Assembly: GCA_038373865.1 (NCBI GenBank)
Contig: JAXGGA010003445.1
Coordinates: forward strand, 1-64,000
Reading direction: 5' to 3'
DNA: 64,000 nucleotides
Source of the DNA: Uloborus plumipes
Taxonomy: Eukaryota; Arthropoda; Arachnida; Araneae; Uloboridae
Positions 49,836-60,436 of this stretch are shown here, one piece after another. A program made the position numbers and the translations under genes. The notes under the pieces are model-generated. The model was not told where the DNA came from. It did not search any database and saw nothing but the letters and a program-made list of their open reading frames with translations. Position 1 is the stretch's first letter; the number at the start of each line of letters is the position of its first letter.

Positions 49836-50091
49836 GTTGCAATTTAAATTAAACAAACCATCAAACTTCAGAGAGAGTGGCTATAATAAAATAAATCAGG
49901 AACAATCCGGGAAACTAGTGAGCTCGCTAATGTGTGAATAATTTATGTCAGTAACATATCTATAATTAATCAGGATGCTTCAAAGAAAATTTCAAAAATG
50001 CAATACAAAAATACAAAATGTAGCCTATAAAATGGCATCGTTTTTCTAATTCATTTTTATACATTATATACATCTAAATAATTGTCTAGAT

Positions 50092-50462
50092 TAATCGAAG
50101 TTGGTTTTATGATGTCCGGATATTGTGGGTTTATTGTAATGGCATATAATATGTAAGCAACAGTTTTTTTTTCGAAACAGTTTGCAAACTTCAATTCACT
50201 TGACCTTTTCCCAGCAAGGTGTTGAAAATCCTGTATGCTTAAACAATGCAGTTTATTTCGAAAAAGCTGATTGGTTTAATCGACGTCGGTTTAACAGGGC
50301 CCGGATTAATGTGGGTTTATTGTACCGACAAAAACTATGTAAGCACATTTTTTTTCTTTTTTAAAACAGTCGACAATCTTCAAATCGATCGACCTTTTCT
50401 TGCAAAATTCGAAAAATCCTGTACAATTGCAATGCAGTCCATTTCTAAAGATCTGATTGATG
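50092..50462. repeat. Diverged tandem duplication, about 185 bp period
   Basis: Unit 1 (TAATCGAAG at 50092) and unit 2 (TAATCGACG at 50277) share GTGGGTTTATTGTA, ATGTAAGCA, a T-rich run, GACCTTTTC and AAAATCCTGTA in the same order. The 111-codon frame at 50246-50581 starts in unit 1, spans unit 2 and does not resemble any protein I know. Confidence 0.7.
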
Positions 50463-51609
50463 TATTATTCCTGCCTTTAGTGAACCGTCTGAAAAAAACT
50501 TATCTCCCTTTCCACAAATTCTTTCCGGAAAATATTCCTACAGAAACATCCATTTCCTTGCATTTGCATCAACATCATTAGTGTTCTTTTGAGTCCGAGG
50601 CCTAATAAGCACCATTTCTAAAGAGTACTTTTAAAAAACTTCTTTCACTTTCTGTTCTTAAACGCAGAAAATGTCCTATTATCTGACACGATCTATTGAT
50701 CCAAAGGAAGAAATGTTTACTTTTCGTTATCGCATTTGGACCAAGACTGGGTGAAACTCCGGCGGGCTTCAAATGATGGCTCAAGACTCCTCCCCAAAAA
50801 GCACTATAAGTCAAGATAAACAGTTTTTTATGTATTTTTCTTGTTTGCATCCAGGGGATGAGAAACAGAGTACATGAGATCGATATGGTGAAAGCCGATG
50901 ACAGTGAAGAACACTTTTTAGTCTCTTTTCAATCATTCTATTAACCAATAACTTTCTACGAATACTTTCTCTTGTGCACGAATTTTAATGGATCTAGTAA
51001 TGTGTTGTGTTTCAGTTGAAATTGAGCCACAAAGGACTTGGCTTAGAGATCAGTTTCAGTTTCCAATAAATTCAACGAAAATTCAGTTGTAGTTTTATCC
51101 CTTTTCGCTAGGAGTCATGTAGTAAATAGGACCGATAGCGGAACCTTTTGAGAATAATATCTTCGTTTGCCCGACGGACTCATAATAAGAACACTCGTGC
51201 GTCCACTATGTGAATGGTTAATAAGCTTTATATGAATTAATTGAGCAGTTTATTTAATTATTTTAATCGCAGTGTTTTGATAATTCGCCGTCATTGGTTT
51301 TCTTATTCAGTTTAAAGGTTAAAATCTTGCAAGAATCATACATTTTTTAGATTCTCTGGCAGTCATTTAAGTAATACTTTCGTTACGACTGTGCTTCGAA
51401 GACGTTTTGCTAATTATCTTTAGTTTTGCTTTTGTATTTTTATGAAGTATTAAAGAAACAACCAAAATAGTATCTTTAAGAAATCATTTTTCATGCAAAA
51501 ATAAAAGTTATCTTTTCTGGTTTTAATGTTATAGAAAAACTGGCTTTAAACCCAACAATTAGTTTATGTAATATGTTCTTTTAAATTAGGATCAAAATTA
51601 GCCCGGAGA
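50463..51609. other. AT-rich sequence, nothing recognised
   Basis: No gene or repeat signature found. Confidence 0.5.
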
Positions 51610-51741
51610 AAATAGGTCAGCCAAAAGCGACAAAATAGCAGGATTGAAACTGCGATCTTCACTTTTCTAACACAACGCGTTATTCAACCACGCCACTGCA
51701 TCTTTGTTTTTGGATGCTTATTCACTGAAGTAATGTGTGAC
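51610..51741 (-). repeat. Degenerate tRNA-like repeat (family 3), copy 2
   Basis: Read on the minus strand: ACTTCAGTGAATAAGCATCC, then GTGGCGTGGTTGAATAACG (A-box-like), CAGTTTCAATCCTGC (B-box-like) and TTGTCGCTTTTGGC. This is the same order as 37761-37895. Divergence is high, so both are old. Confidence 0.55.
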
Positions 51742-52474
51742 AAAAAACAGAAAAAAGTTTTTCGACCAAAAAAAAAAAAAAAATAGACAATGGGTCTAGT
51801 TTTCGCCAATAGCCGTTCCCATTAGCTTTAAAATAAGAGTTGACTTATTGAGTCTGATAAAGAAATAAAAAAGTTTTGGCGTGGTATAGAAAACAGACAA
51901 GAGAAATAATACATAAGATTTATTATGTGCCTTATCTTACTTACCTAAAAATAAATTGAAAAGAGTTGCAAAATATATTGATTTTTTTTCTATTTTTTCT
52001 CTCTGAAAATGTTTTCTCAAAATTAATTAATCAGATATCTAATGTTTTTCATCAACTAACCCATATCAGTGCAGATGTGTTGCACATTATCTTTAGATAC
52101 CTAGTAGTCAGTCATCAAGTCGTAGTTCTCAGTTCTGAGTCTGCAAAGAGAATGTAAACATACCACAAACGATAAAATCTGGCATGAAGGGTTAATTAAT
52201 GTGTGCATGATATCTTCAAAGTCTGCGTGATAAGGGAAGGTAGCACACTGTCGTCGAAAACTGAATAATGTGTAGGGGAAAATTTTTACAAGCAAAAGCA
52301 GTGTGAGGGAATTCAATTCCACGGAAACAGAGGTATCAGTTGTTCAAAAAAGACCTTGAAATATGCTAAATTTTTATTTTATTTAACGAACTTATCAAAC
52401 AACGTGGTCTTTACTACCATATAATGCAGTTACATTTTGGAGATTTCCGGAAAAAGTATTGAAATAACAGTATT

Positions 52475-52520
52475 TTCTCCGTAACGTACGTACCTCGTTA
52501 TATACGTCCGTTACGGAGAA
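52475..52520. repeat. Small palindrome TTCTCCGTAACG/CGTTACGGAGAA
   Basis: Perfect 12 bp arms around a 22 bp centre containing ACGTACGTACC. It shares its edge with the palindrome at 14825-14866. Confidence 0.65.
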
Positions 52521-52761
52521 GAAATACCCTCACATAAATGCTGTTGCTGGAAAACTTCAGAATTGATATGTAGAGCTAGAAACCATGTCCTTCATGCAAC
52601 GAAACAAGGACCTAACATATTTGGAGCCGCTGCAGGATTTTTTGTGCAACAATCGATGTTTCTTTTTCCTTTTTTTTTTTTTTTTTTCAAATTGGATTTG
52701 CCCCGAAATGTTGTTCAATTTTTAAATAAGATATTACAGATGTTCATGCTGCGTGCTGCTT

Positions 52762-52990
52762 GATCATGACAGCTCAGATTGGTCTCCTTCTGACTTCTAT
52801 CTTTTGCTCCATGAACATGTGTCTCGGAGCTCAAAAAGTTGACTCGAATCATCATAGAGAATTGACAGTCCTGGCGGCTGCGCTATATATCCAGAGATGG
52901 GAATTTGGCTCCTCGCTACGACTTCAGTCATTACTGAGAGTATGGAAAGAAGTACGTGGAGGATACTTCCAAGTATTTCAAATAAAGCAT
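52762..52990 (+). pseudogene. Possible C-terminal remnant of a mariner-type transposase
   Basis: At 52762 the plus strand reads SSDWSPSDFYLLLHE, like the SPDLSPSDFHLF block around the third catalytic aspartate of mariner. A frameshift later, MCLGAQKVDSN and then GGYF fit the usual C-terminal order. No terminal repeats were found. Low confidence. Confidence 0.35.
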
Positions 52991-53106
52991 CTTTCATTTT
53001 CACTTTGGTTTTAGTACTTCTATTCCTGTCATGAATACACCTAACGTATTGCAATAATTCTCATAAAAAAACATACACTGAAGTGACAAAAGTCATGGGA
53101 TACCTC

Positions 53107-54150
53107 TTAATATCGTGTCGGCCCTCCTTTTGCCCGGCGAAGTGCAACAACTCGACGTGGCATGGACTCAACAAGTCGTTGGAAGTCTTCTGCAGGAATA
53201 TTGAGCCATGCTGTCTCGATAGACGTCCATAATTGTGAAAGCGTTGATGGGGCAGGATTTTGGGCACGAACAGACCTCTCGATGGTGTCCCATAAATACT
53301 CAATGGGATTCATGTCGGGCGATCTAGGTGGCCAAATCATTCGTTGGAATTGTCCAGAATTTTCTTCAAACCAATTGCGAACAGTTGTGGCCCGGTGACA
53401 TTGCGCATTGTCATCCATAAAAATCCCATCGTTGTTTGGGTACATGAAGTCCATGAATGGCTGCAAGTGATCTCCAAGTAGCTGCACATAAGCATTTCCA
53501 GTCAATGTTCGGTCCAGTCGCACTAGAGGACCAAGTCCATGCCATGAAAAAACAGCCCACACCATTACGGAGCCACCACCAGCTTGAACAGTGCCTTGCT
53601 GACAGTTTGGGTCCATGGCTTCGTGGGGTCTGCGCCACACTCGAACCCTACCATCGGCTCTTACCAGCTGAAATCGTGACTCATCGGACCAGGCCACGGT
53701 TTTCCATTCATCTAGGGACCAACCGATATGCTCACGTGCCCACGAGAGTCGCTGCAAGCGATGTCGTTCTGTCAGTAAAGGCACTCGAGTCGGTCTTCTG
53801 CTGGAATAGCCCAAGAAATCCAAATTTCTCCGCACAGTTCTAGCAGACACGTCCATTGTACGTCCCACATTGATTTCTACGGTGATTTGACGCAGTGTTG
53901 CTTGTCTGTTAGAATTTACGACTCTTTGCAGACGTCGCCGGTCTCGATCTTTAAGTGCAGGCGGTCGACCACTGCGCTGTCCATGGTGGGATGTTATGCC
54001 TGAAATTTCATACTCTCGGCACACTCTTGACACAGTGGATCTGGGAATGTTGAATTCTCTAACGATTTCCGAAATGGCATGACCCATGCGTCTAGCTCCA
54101 ACTAACATTCCGCGTTCAAAGTCTGTTAATTCACGTCGTGCGGTCATCAT
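53107..54150 (-). CDS. Tc1-like transposase, DD36E spacing, intact (347 aa)
   Basis: The gene is read on the minus strand from ATG at 54150. Domain layout and catalytic residues D156, D247 and E284 are as in the plus-strand copy at 40584. Three residues differ: 228 is H instead of P, 250 is Q instead of P (three after catalytic D247, MDDNAQCH), and 285 is Y instead of H (next to catalytic E284, NPIEYLWD). The changes near the active site fall in a block that is usually DNAPCH and IEHLW in relatives, so this copy may be the weaker enzyme or inactive. The frame is otherwise complete. It can supply or compete for the same terminal repeats as the other copy. Confidence 0.93.
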   Translation of the reverse strand: MMTARRELTDFERGMLVGARRMGHAISEIVREFNIPRSTVSRVCREYEISGITSHHGQRSGRPPALKDRDRRRLQRVVNSNRQATLRQITVEINVGRTMDVSARTVRRNLDFLGYSSRRPTRVPLLTERHRLQRLSWAREHIGWSLDEWKTVAWSDESRFQLVRADGRVRVWRRPHEAMDPNCQQGTVQAGGGSVMVWAVFSWHGLGPLVRLDRTLTGNAYVQLLGDHLQPFMDFMYPNNDGIFMDDNAQCHRATTVRNWFEENSGQFQRMIWPPRSPDMNPIEYLWDTIERSVRAQNPAPSTLSQLWTSIETAWLNIPAEDFQRLVESMPRRVVALRRAKGGPTRY

Positions 54151-54186
54151 CACGTTAAAACCTCTTCACATGAATAACTTGAACAG

Positions 54187-54221
54187 AAATGAAAGCTCTG
54201 TAAAAGCACTGCGCATTTATA
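54187..54221 (-). promoter_or_regulatory. Core promoter of Tc1-like copy 2
   Basis: On the minus strand TATAAA (54221-54216) lies about 31 bp before the A of TCATTT (54192-54187), as in copy 1. Confidence 0.6.
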
Positions 54222-54295
54222 CCTGTTCTATGCGATGCTACTGCCGTCTGAAAATTTGCATCTTGCTATCCCATGACTGTTGTCACTTCAGTGTA

Positions 54296-54818
54296 TTTTT
54301 AAAGACAAATATGTTTCAAGTTCAAAAAACTTTCAGAAAGTGCGATTGTGGAATTTTAACTTTAAATAACATTACTTATCACTTAAAATTCTCAACTTTT
54401 TTAGAGTAATATGCTTTGCATCAGAAAGATATAATTATTATAAGTCGAGTAGATATGGAAACATTTTTGAATGTTTCCGAAGAAGAGCAAAAATTCAAAA
54501 ATGTGCTTGCAAAAATTGCACTCGAAACCTGTGGAAGAGAGCTTTGGGAGAAGAAAAAGAAGGTTAATATTATGCGGGAAACCTTAGTGTAAATCTTTAC
54601 TATTTATTTTGCTCCCGCGTCTGTTTTTCTATTGATCTGTCGTAGGCATATAATGTTTGAACTAAAATATTGCGTTTTTACTCAAGATTTCAAGCAAGCA
54701 CTTTTCTTTTCTTTTTCTTTTTTTAAGTTTCATACTGCAACTGATAAGAAGTTTGTATTTCTACTGAGAAACATCAGTCTTGATTAATAAAAGTAGAGTA
54801 AGAAATTCCTTGAAAATG
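54296..54818. other. AT-rich sequence, nothing recognised
   Basis: No gene or terminal repeat seen. Confidence 0.5.
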
Positions 54819-54931
54819 CAGTGAGCTCCCTATTATCCGCGGAATAGGGTGGCACAATAACCGAAGATAACCAAAGTAAAAAGGATACTAGTGTATGTAA
54901 TAGCTAAAAAACATAAATGACGCAACACATA

Positions 54932-55096
54932 CACTGCAAAAAACGTATGTCGTTTTTGCAGTATAATACAGCTCATTTTATAGTTTTAATCTGTAAAGTT
55001 GCTAATTTAACAGTTTATTACTGTGCATTTTACAGTTTTAAACTGAAACCTCTGATTTTAGTATTATACTGTAAAAACAAGTCTATTTTTGCAGTG
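54932..55096. mobile_element. CACTG-ended MITE copy 5 (best-preserved ends)
   Basis: Starts CACTGCAAAAAACG and ends TATTTTTGCAGTG, with TA immediately on both sides. At 165 bp it is the shortest copy, with a single internal block. Confidence 0.8.
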
Positions 55097-55105
55097 TACA
55101 TTTAA

Positions 55106-55620
55106 CCCATTAATGCCTGACATTTTTTTTATCAAAGATATTTTGTATACTGGTTACAACCAGTGTTTAATGAACAGGAAAAATAGTAAGAAAAATATTA
55201 CGTAAAAAATAAATATTTTATTAAGGAAAGAAGAATCGTCCCTTAAAAGTTACGATAGACCCCAGAGGGTACATACTTTAGTTACTAAAATAATTTTCTG
55301 CCTACGATATAATATTTAAGAAGACATTTTATAAGAAGAAATAAAATCAGCAATTAACATAAGCTGGGAAGCTGGGAATAACTTTGAAAACTTAGCTTTT
55401 TTTTCTTCGGATTGTGAACGATGTAATTGTTGATAAAGATCATATTAAAACTGCTACAGAACACACTTTACAATGGTTATGTGCTGCAATCTGTTAATAA
55501 CGTATTGAAACAATACCAAGGTACTAATTTATCACTATTATTTGGTTGAAATATTCATTTTGGGGAAATTCAGACCCTTTTTTGGACCGTCCCTAAAAAG
55601 GGACGCTAGGCATTAATGGG
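55106..55620 (-). mobile_element. TTAA-flanked MITE copy D (long form)
   Basis: Ends CCCATTAATGCC and GGCATTAATGGG, TTAA at 55102-55105 and 55621-55624, 515 bp. The GGGACG hairpin is at the right, so it is inserted opposite to copies A-C. Confidence 0.85.
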
Positions 55621-55786
55621 TTAAATTATAGCTAAAAATGATAACATTGAATGTTAAACAACATCTTTAAAAGCAAAAAACCACCAATCATGCACTCACT
55701 TTTTTCTGCTTGCAATAAATCATCACCTGAATAAAAGAATTCAAAGACCAGCGGATATCCGAACTGCGGATAATTGGATTTTACCG

Positions 55787-56561
55787 CCTTTTACAATTAA
55801 AAGCATTTAAGTGATTATAGAGCAGTAAAACCGAGATATATTGAAATCAATTTAAAACCTTATTTTACTTTTATTGCTTCAAACGCGGACTATGTTTTAC
55901 TTCTTAGATTTAACCTCTTTCATTTTTCATCACTAATTTGATTCACAAAATTTAATCAAAAAAGCTGGACACCCCATGCTGCAGTTAAGCAATATGCAGT
56001 TAAGTTGCTGATATAGTTCTAAATTTTCTCTTTGCTTGCAGGTAAAATTTTACTAACCTTTGCTGGTTTTATTTAAACTAGTGCAAAAAAAGACGTTAAA
56101 AGAAATAACTTGGACAAAATTATTAAAACAATTTTTGTGAAAGAAGAATCATTAAAAAAAAACATTAAGAATATCTCTATCGGTACCAGAATACTTCTTA
56201 AAATGCCTAATTCGTTTGTCATGCTAAGGAACAAGAAAATATAGATAGTTAGGTCAAAGAAAAACAGTCAACAAAACTAAAACCAACTAAAGAACGGATA
56301 ATTCCACGCACTTCCACGCTTCCAAGCTGTATTCCAAATATAAAATTGTAAGATTTATCCTTGTATTTCTCTTAAACAATGTGCTTTTGGGTTTTAAAAC
56401 GTTTCTTCGCATGATTGGAGGTTTAAAAATAGAAAATCCTTAAGACCTCAGGTTTATTTTATCAATAAGCTAGTTGAAACTCCTAAAGTAAACACATACC
56501 ATTTTGAAGAAGATGGTTTTGCTTTGATGAAGTTACTTAAGGTAGGTGCTTGTTTTTTTTA
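55787..56561. other. AT-rich sequence, nothing recognised
   Basis: No gene or terminal repeat seen. Confidence 0.5.
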
Positions 56562-56565
56562 TTAA

Positions 56566-57076
56566 CACATTAATGCCTGGCATTTTTTTCCAAAGACATT
56601 TTGTATACTAGTTGCAAACAGTATTTAATGGACTGGAAAAATAATTTAAAAAAAAAACATAAAAAATAATTGTTTTATTATGGAAAGAAAAATCGTCCTT
56701 TAAAAGTTACGATAGACTCCAGAGGGTATATACTTTTTTTACTAAAATTTTTTTCTGCCTACGATATAATATTTAAAAAGACCTTTTATAAGAAGAAATA
56801 AAATCAGCAATTAACATAAACTGGGAAGCTGGGAATAACTTTGAAAACTTAGCTTTTTTTCTTGAGATTGTGAACAATGTCATTTTTTATAAAGATTATA
56901 TTAAGACTGCTACAGAACACGCTTTACAATGGTTATGCGCTGCAATGTCTTAATAACAAATTGAAAATATACCAAGGTACAAATTGAACATTATTATTTG
57001 GTTGAAATGTTCATTTTGGGGAAATTCAGACCCTTTTTCGGACCGTCCCTAAAAGGGGAAGCTAGGCATTAATGGG
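56566..57076 (-). mobile_element. TTAA-flanked MITE copy E (long form)
   Basis: TTAA at 56562-56565 and 57077-57080, 511 bp, same orientation as copy D. The left end reads CACATTAATGCC, one base off the consensus, and the hairpin block near the right end is mutated (AGGGGAAGC). It is a slightly older copy. Confidence 0.85.
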
Positions 57077-57080
57077 TTAA

Positions 57081-57989
57081 CTTCAGTTGTTTTTGCTATT
57101 CAATTTATTAGAAGGATCGTCTATCTACTGCTCCTAATGCAGTCAAGTGTTACGTAGGAATGTCTAATTGAAATTTATTAAATTTCAGCCTTTTATTTTT
57201 TATTTTGAAATTGTATTTGAAATGTGTGTTGTATTTTCAATTTATTCGGCTCAAGATCTGCTTTTGTTTAAGTTTTTTGTGTGATTTTTATAAACATGTA
57301 AAAGCATTAATTCTTTAAAACTTACTAGCATAAACACCAAAAATAGGTAACAGTCACGATTTTTTTAAATAAAATATTTGAAATTATCTGAAAGCGAAAC
57401 AATGTATTCTTCTATAATTTTAAAGAAGCAATAACAAAAACAAAAGGTTAATTGCTAATATTAAGTTGTAATTTGAATTGATTTGCAGGTATTTAAAGAA
57501 AATGACGTGTTTTGAATATATCAACTTATTCGCGCATATCGTCACTAATGTGTAACGATAAGATATCTTACCCGAGAAATAACAATATAACATTAAAATA
57601 TTCTACTGTTGTTTTGAGGCTACGGTATATGTAACAGAAAAAAAAATGGTCTGAAATCCAATGCTGCGCTACCTACGCACTATGCCAGAAACTGACAAAT
57701 GCGAAACCGGTTGAATTTTCTACGCAAAGGCAATTTTACACAATTTTAGTTTTTAAGAAAGGTTCAAAGCTGTTTTTTAAAGTTCCGGCCTGCTGTTAAA
57801 TTCTATAAAAACAAACTTTCTAAGGTAGAAATGGAAAATGTCAGAAAAATAGGGATGCATACTGTTTTGATTTGTAACATTTACAGTGTTTGTCATTTTG
57901 AATTAAAAAAAAAACAGTTCTCAAATTTAATTGTATTTTCCCTCAAATTTGATTTTTTTTTAAATTTCAATTTAAAATTTAAAGCATAT
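57081..57989. other. AT-rich sequence, nothing recognised
   Basis: No gene or terminal repeat seen. Confidence 0.5.
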
Positions 57990-59247
57990 GGGTCATTCCA
58001 CGTCAAGTGATCCAAAATCTGAGAAAAATTTTAACTTACATTTTTGTATTTCTTTCACATTTGGCTCATCAATTGTACCATTTGAGGTAATCAAAAGTCT
58101 CAATTTTTGGATTTTTATCTCTATTATTTTTTCATTTATGAGACTTTGAACTTTGGAAAAACCCTCGTTTTTCCATGGATAAGGGTACATATAAGGGACC
58201 ATAACTCGGCACCAAAAATAGATAGAAGGATTTGGTAAATAGCATTTTAAAGTACGTTAGTTGCCGCTTAATCGGATATGCAACATGACTAATTTGATAA
58301 AAATTTTCTTTTTCAAAAAATGAAATTTAAATTTCAAATTTAAATTTCTCAAAAAACATATAATGAATTTTTTTGAAAAAATTCTCAAAAATTCTTGTGT
58401 ATTTCATCTATGTTTGTACAAATTTTTAGATTGGGATCTCAATGGGATCATATTTTTTTGAATTTTTGAATAAAACTGTATAGGAAAAAAATGATATTTT
58501 TTAGATTATATTTATTTAAATACTAAGTTCTCTTGCTCGTGATGGTCTAAAAAGTAGTAAACAAACATGAATATGCTTAAAGTGAGCTGGCATGAGCTTA
58601 TAGATTTCTCAGGTTCACCCCCCTACTCCTTTCTTCCCCGCACAACCACTCTTTTTTAATTCAAAACTGTTCAAAATGTTAAAAAAAAAGCAAAAACTCT
58701 TTGATACAAAATGAATAGTAAACTTATTTAAAGTGGGGAAATGGGTTTCCTTATAACTAGACGAAGTATCCCCCTCCCCACCCAAATATACCATTCACAC
58801 TATACTAATATGACGTCTAACCAGGGGATTGAGTTGAGGATTATTTTCACCCTAGGTATATATCTAGTTTTTCAGACGAAGTGTTTCTTTTCGATCCGAA
58901 CTTCAAAGTGTACTTCCATTCAATATCTGAAATTTAACTTTATGATTCATTTCATCTTCTACCTCAGCACCAATCTTCAATTTTGAAGGGAGGAAATAAA
59001 TGGGTCGCCCCAATATCATAGCAAACAGCAAAATAACACTGTTTCGCCTTGTTCTCATCGTTTTTTCTATTCTTTTCGCACAAAACTGAAAATAAATCAA
59101 AATATCAGATCATATGTCTGTGTCCCCATAACTATCTTTCCACAGTATCTAGTGCGCAGCTGTTATTTAATTTTTTTAATCGTTTGTGTTCTTTTTCATT
59201 TTGTTGTAAAGGAAAGTAATTCAGCAAGATATATCTATATATATATA

Positions 59248-59898
59248 CAGGGTGTCCACTCCAATCGTGGACCAATAGCTAATTTCTAAACCGTTAGAGA
59301 TAAGCATATAGTTTATTTAGGAAAAAATCTCCAAATTACGAAAGGAATTTTGGGTCTATTCAATGTTTTTCAAAAAATCAAATTTTGAAAGAGTTACGAA
59401 ATTTAAATTTTTATACAGCCCCCCAGTCCTATTAGTCATATTTAGTAAAAAATTCTTGACACTGTAACGTTTAAAACTAAAAAAAAATCACTCTTCTACC
59501 ACAAAAATTGACCGAGTTATGACGTTTTGAAAAATCAAGATTTTGAATGATTTCGCATACGGTCCCTTAAGCGATCTCTCGATGACGTCATGAAATAATG
59601 CAAAATCTTGATTTTTCAAAACGTCATAACTCGGTCAATTTTTGTGGTAGAAGAGTGATTTTTTTTTAGTTTTAAACGTTACAGTGTCAAGAATTTTTTA
59701 CTAAATATGATTGATAGGACTGGGGGGCTGTATAAAAATTTAAATTTCGTAACTCTTTCAAAATTTGATTTTTTGAAAAACATTGAATAGACCCAAAATT
59801 CCTTTCGTAATTTGGAGATTTTTTCCTAAATAAACTATATGCTTATCTCTAACGGTTTAGAAATTAGCTATTTGTCCACGATTGGAGTGGACACCCTG
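59248..59898. mobile_element. Foldback element, 651 bp, copy 2
   Basis: Nearly identical to 4082-4731, with CAGGGTGTCC arms of about 300 bp and TATA flanks. The central loop (GATGACGTCATGAAATAATG) is in the opposite orientation to copy 1. It is inserted in the loop of the 3.5 kb hairpin element. Confidence 0.9.
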
Positions 59899-60436
59899 TA
59901 TATTAAACAAACACTGCTTTTTTGAGCACAACCTCACATGTTATTTAACTTTTTTACAGATTGCTCCCCCCCCCCTTACCCTACCTTTCCACTCCAAACT
60001 TTTAGTTTTTTTATCATTCCGCCTAGACCCATTTCAAAGCCTTAGTCTCTACTGATGTCTGGTAGTGTTTCAGTTTATTCTGTTTGTTACTCTTTCCTAT
60101 TAACTCATGAGCTTTGTCCAATAAGAGAAAGGAAAGGCAGTGATGGGGACTGACATATAACGTGACACTTTAATTTCTTTTCAGTTTTGTGTAAAAATAA
60201 TGGGAAAACATTATGAGAACAAGGGGAAACAGTGCTATTTTGCTGTTTGCTATGATCTTGGGGCGACCCATTTATTCCCTCCCTTCAAAATTGAAAATTG
60301 GTGCTGGGGGAGCGGATGAAATGAACCATAAGTTTAAATTCAGATTTTGAATGGAAGTACACTTTGTGAAGTTCGGATTGAAAACGAAACACTTCGTCTG
60401 AAAAACAATATATACCTAGGGGGAAATTAATCTTCA

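Larger units (their letters stand above)
51742..53073. other. AT-rich sequence with a hairpin and a possible mariner remnant
   Basis: No intact gene. A palindrome lies at 52475-52520 and a weak mariner-like C-terminus at 52762-52990; both are listed separately. Confidence 0.45.
53076..54293 (-). mobile_element. Intact Tc1-like transposon, copy 2 (1218 bp)
   Basis: Same length and structure as the element at 40441. The 27 bp terminal repeats at 53076-53102 and 54267-54293 differ from each other at one base. TA flanks at 53074-53075 and 54294-54295. I count about eight differences in total between the two copies: three in the 5' leader, three coding changes and one near the stop, plus any silent changes I missed. 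That implies recent origin from a common source. Confidence 0.95.
54819..55786. mobile_element. Tigger/pogo-type remnant carrying two nested MITEs
   Basis: The left end CAGTGAGCTCCCTATTATCC is matched by a right end whose complement reads CGGTAAAATCCAATTATCCG, near 55786. CAGT ends with ATTATCCG are typical of Tigger elements. TA flanks are not preserved. A CACTG-ended MITE (54932-55096) and TTAA MITE copy D (55106-55620) lie inside, only nine bases apart. Little original interior remains. Confidence 0.55.

Noticed and set aside
50246..50581. 111-codon open frame
   Set aside because: It spans a diverged tandem duplication, has a run of phenylalanines from a T tract, and shows no recognisable domain.
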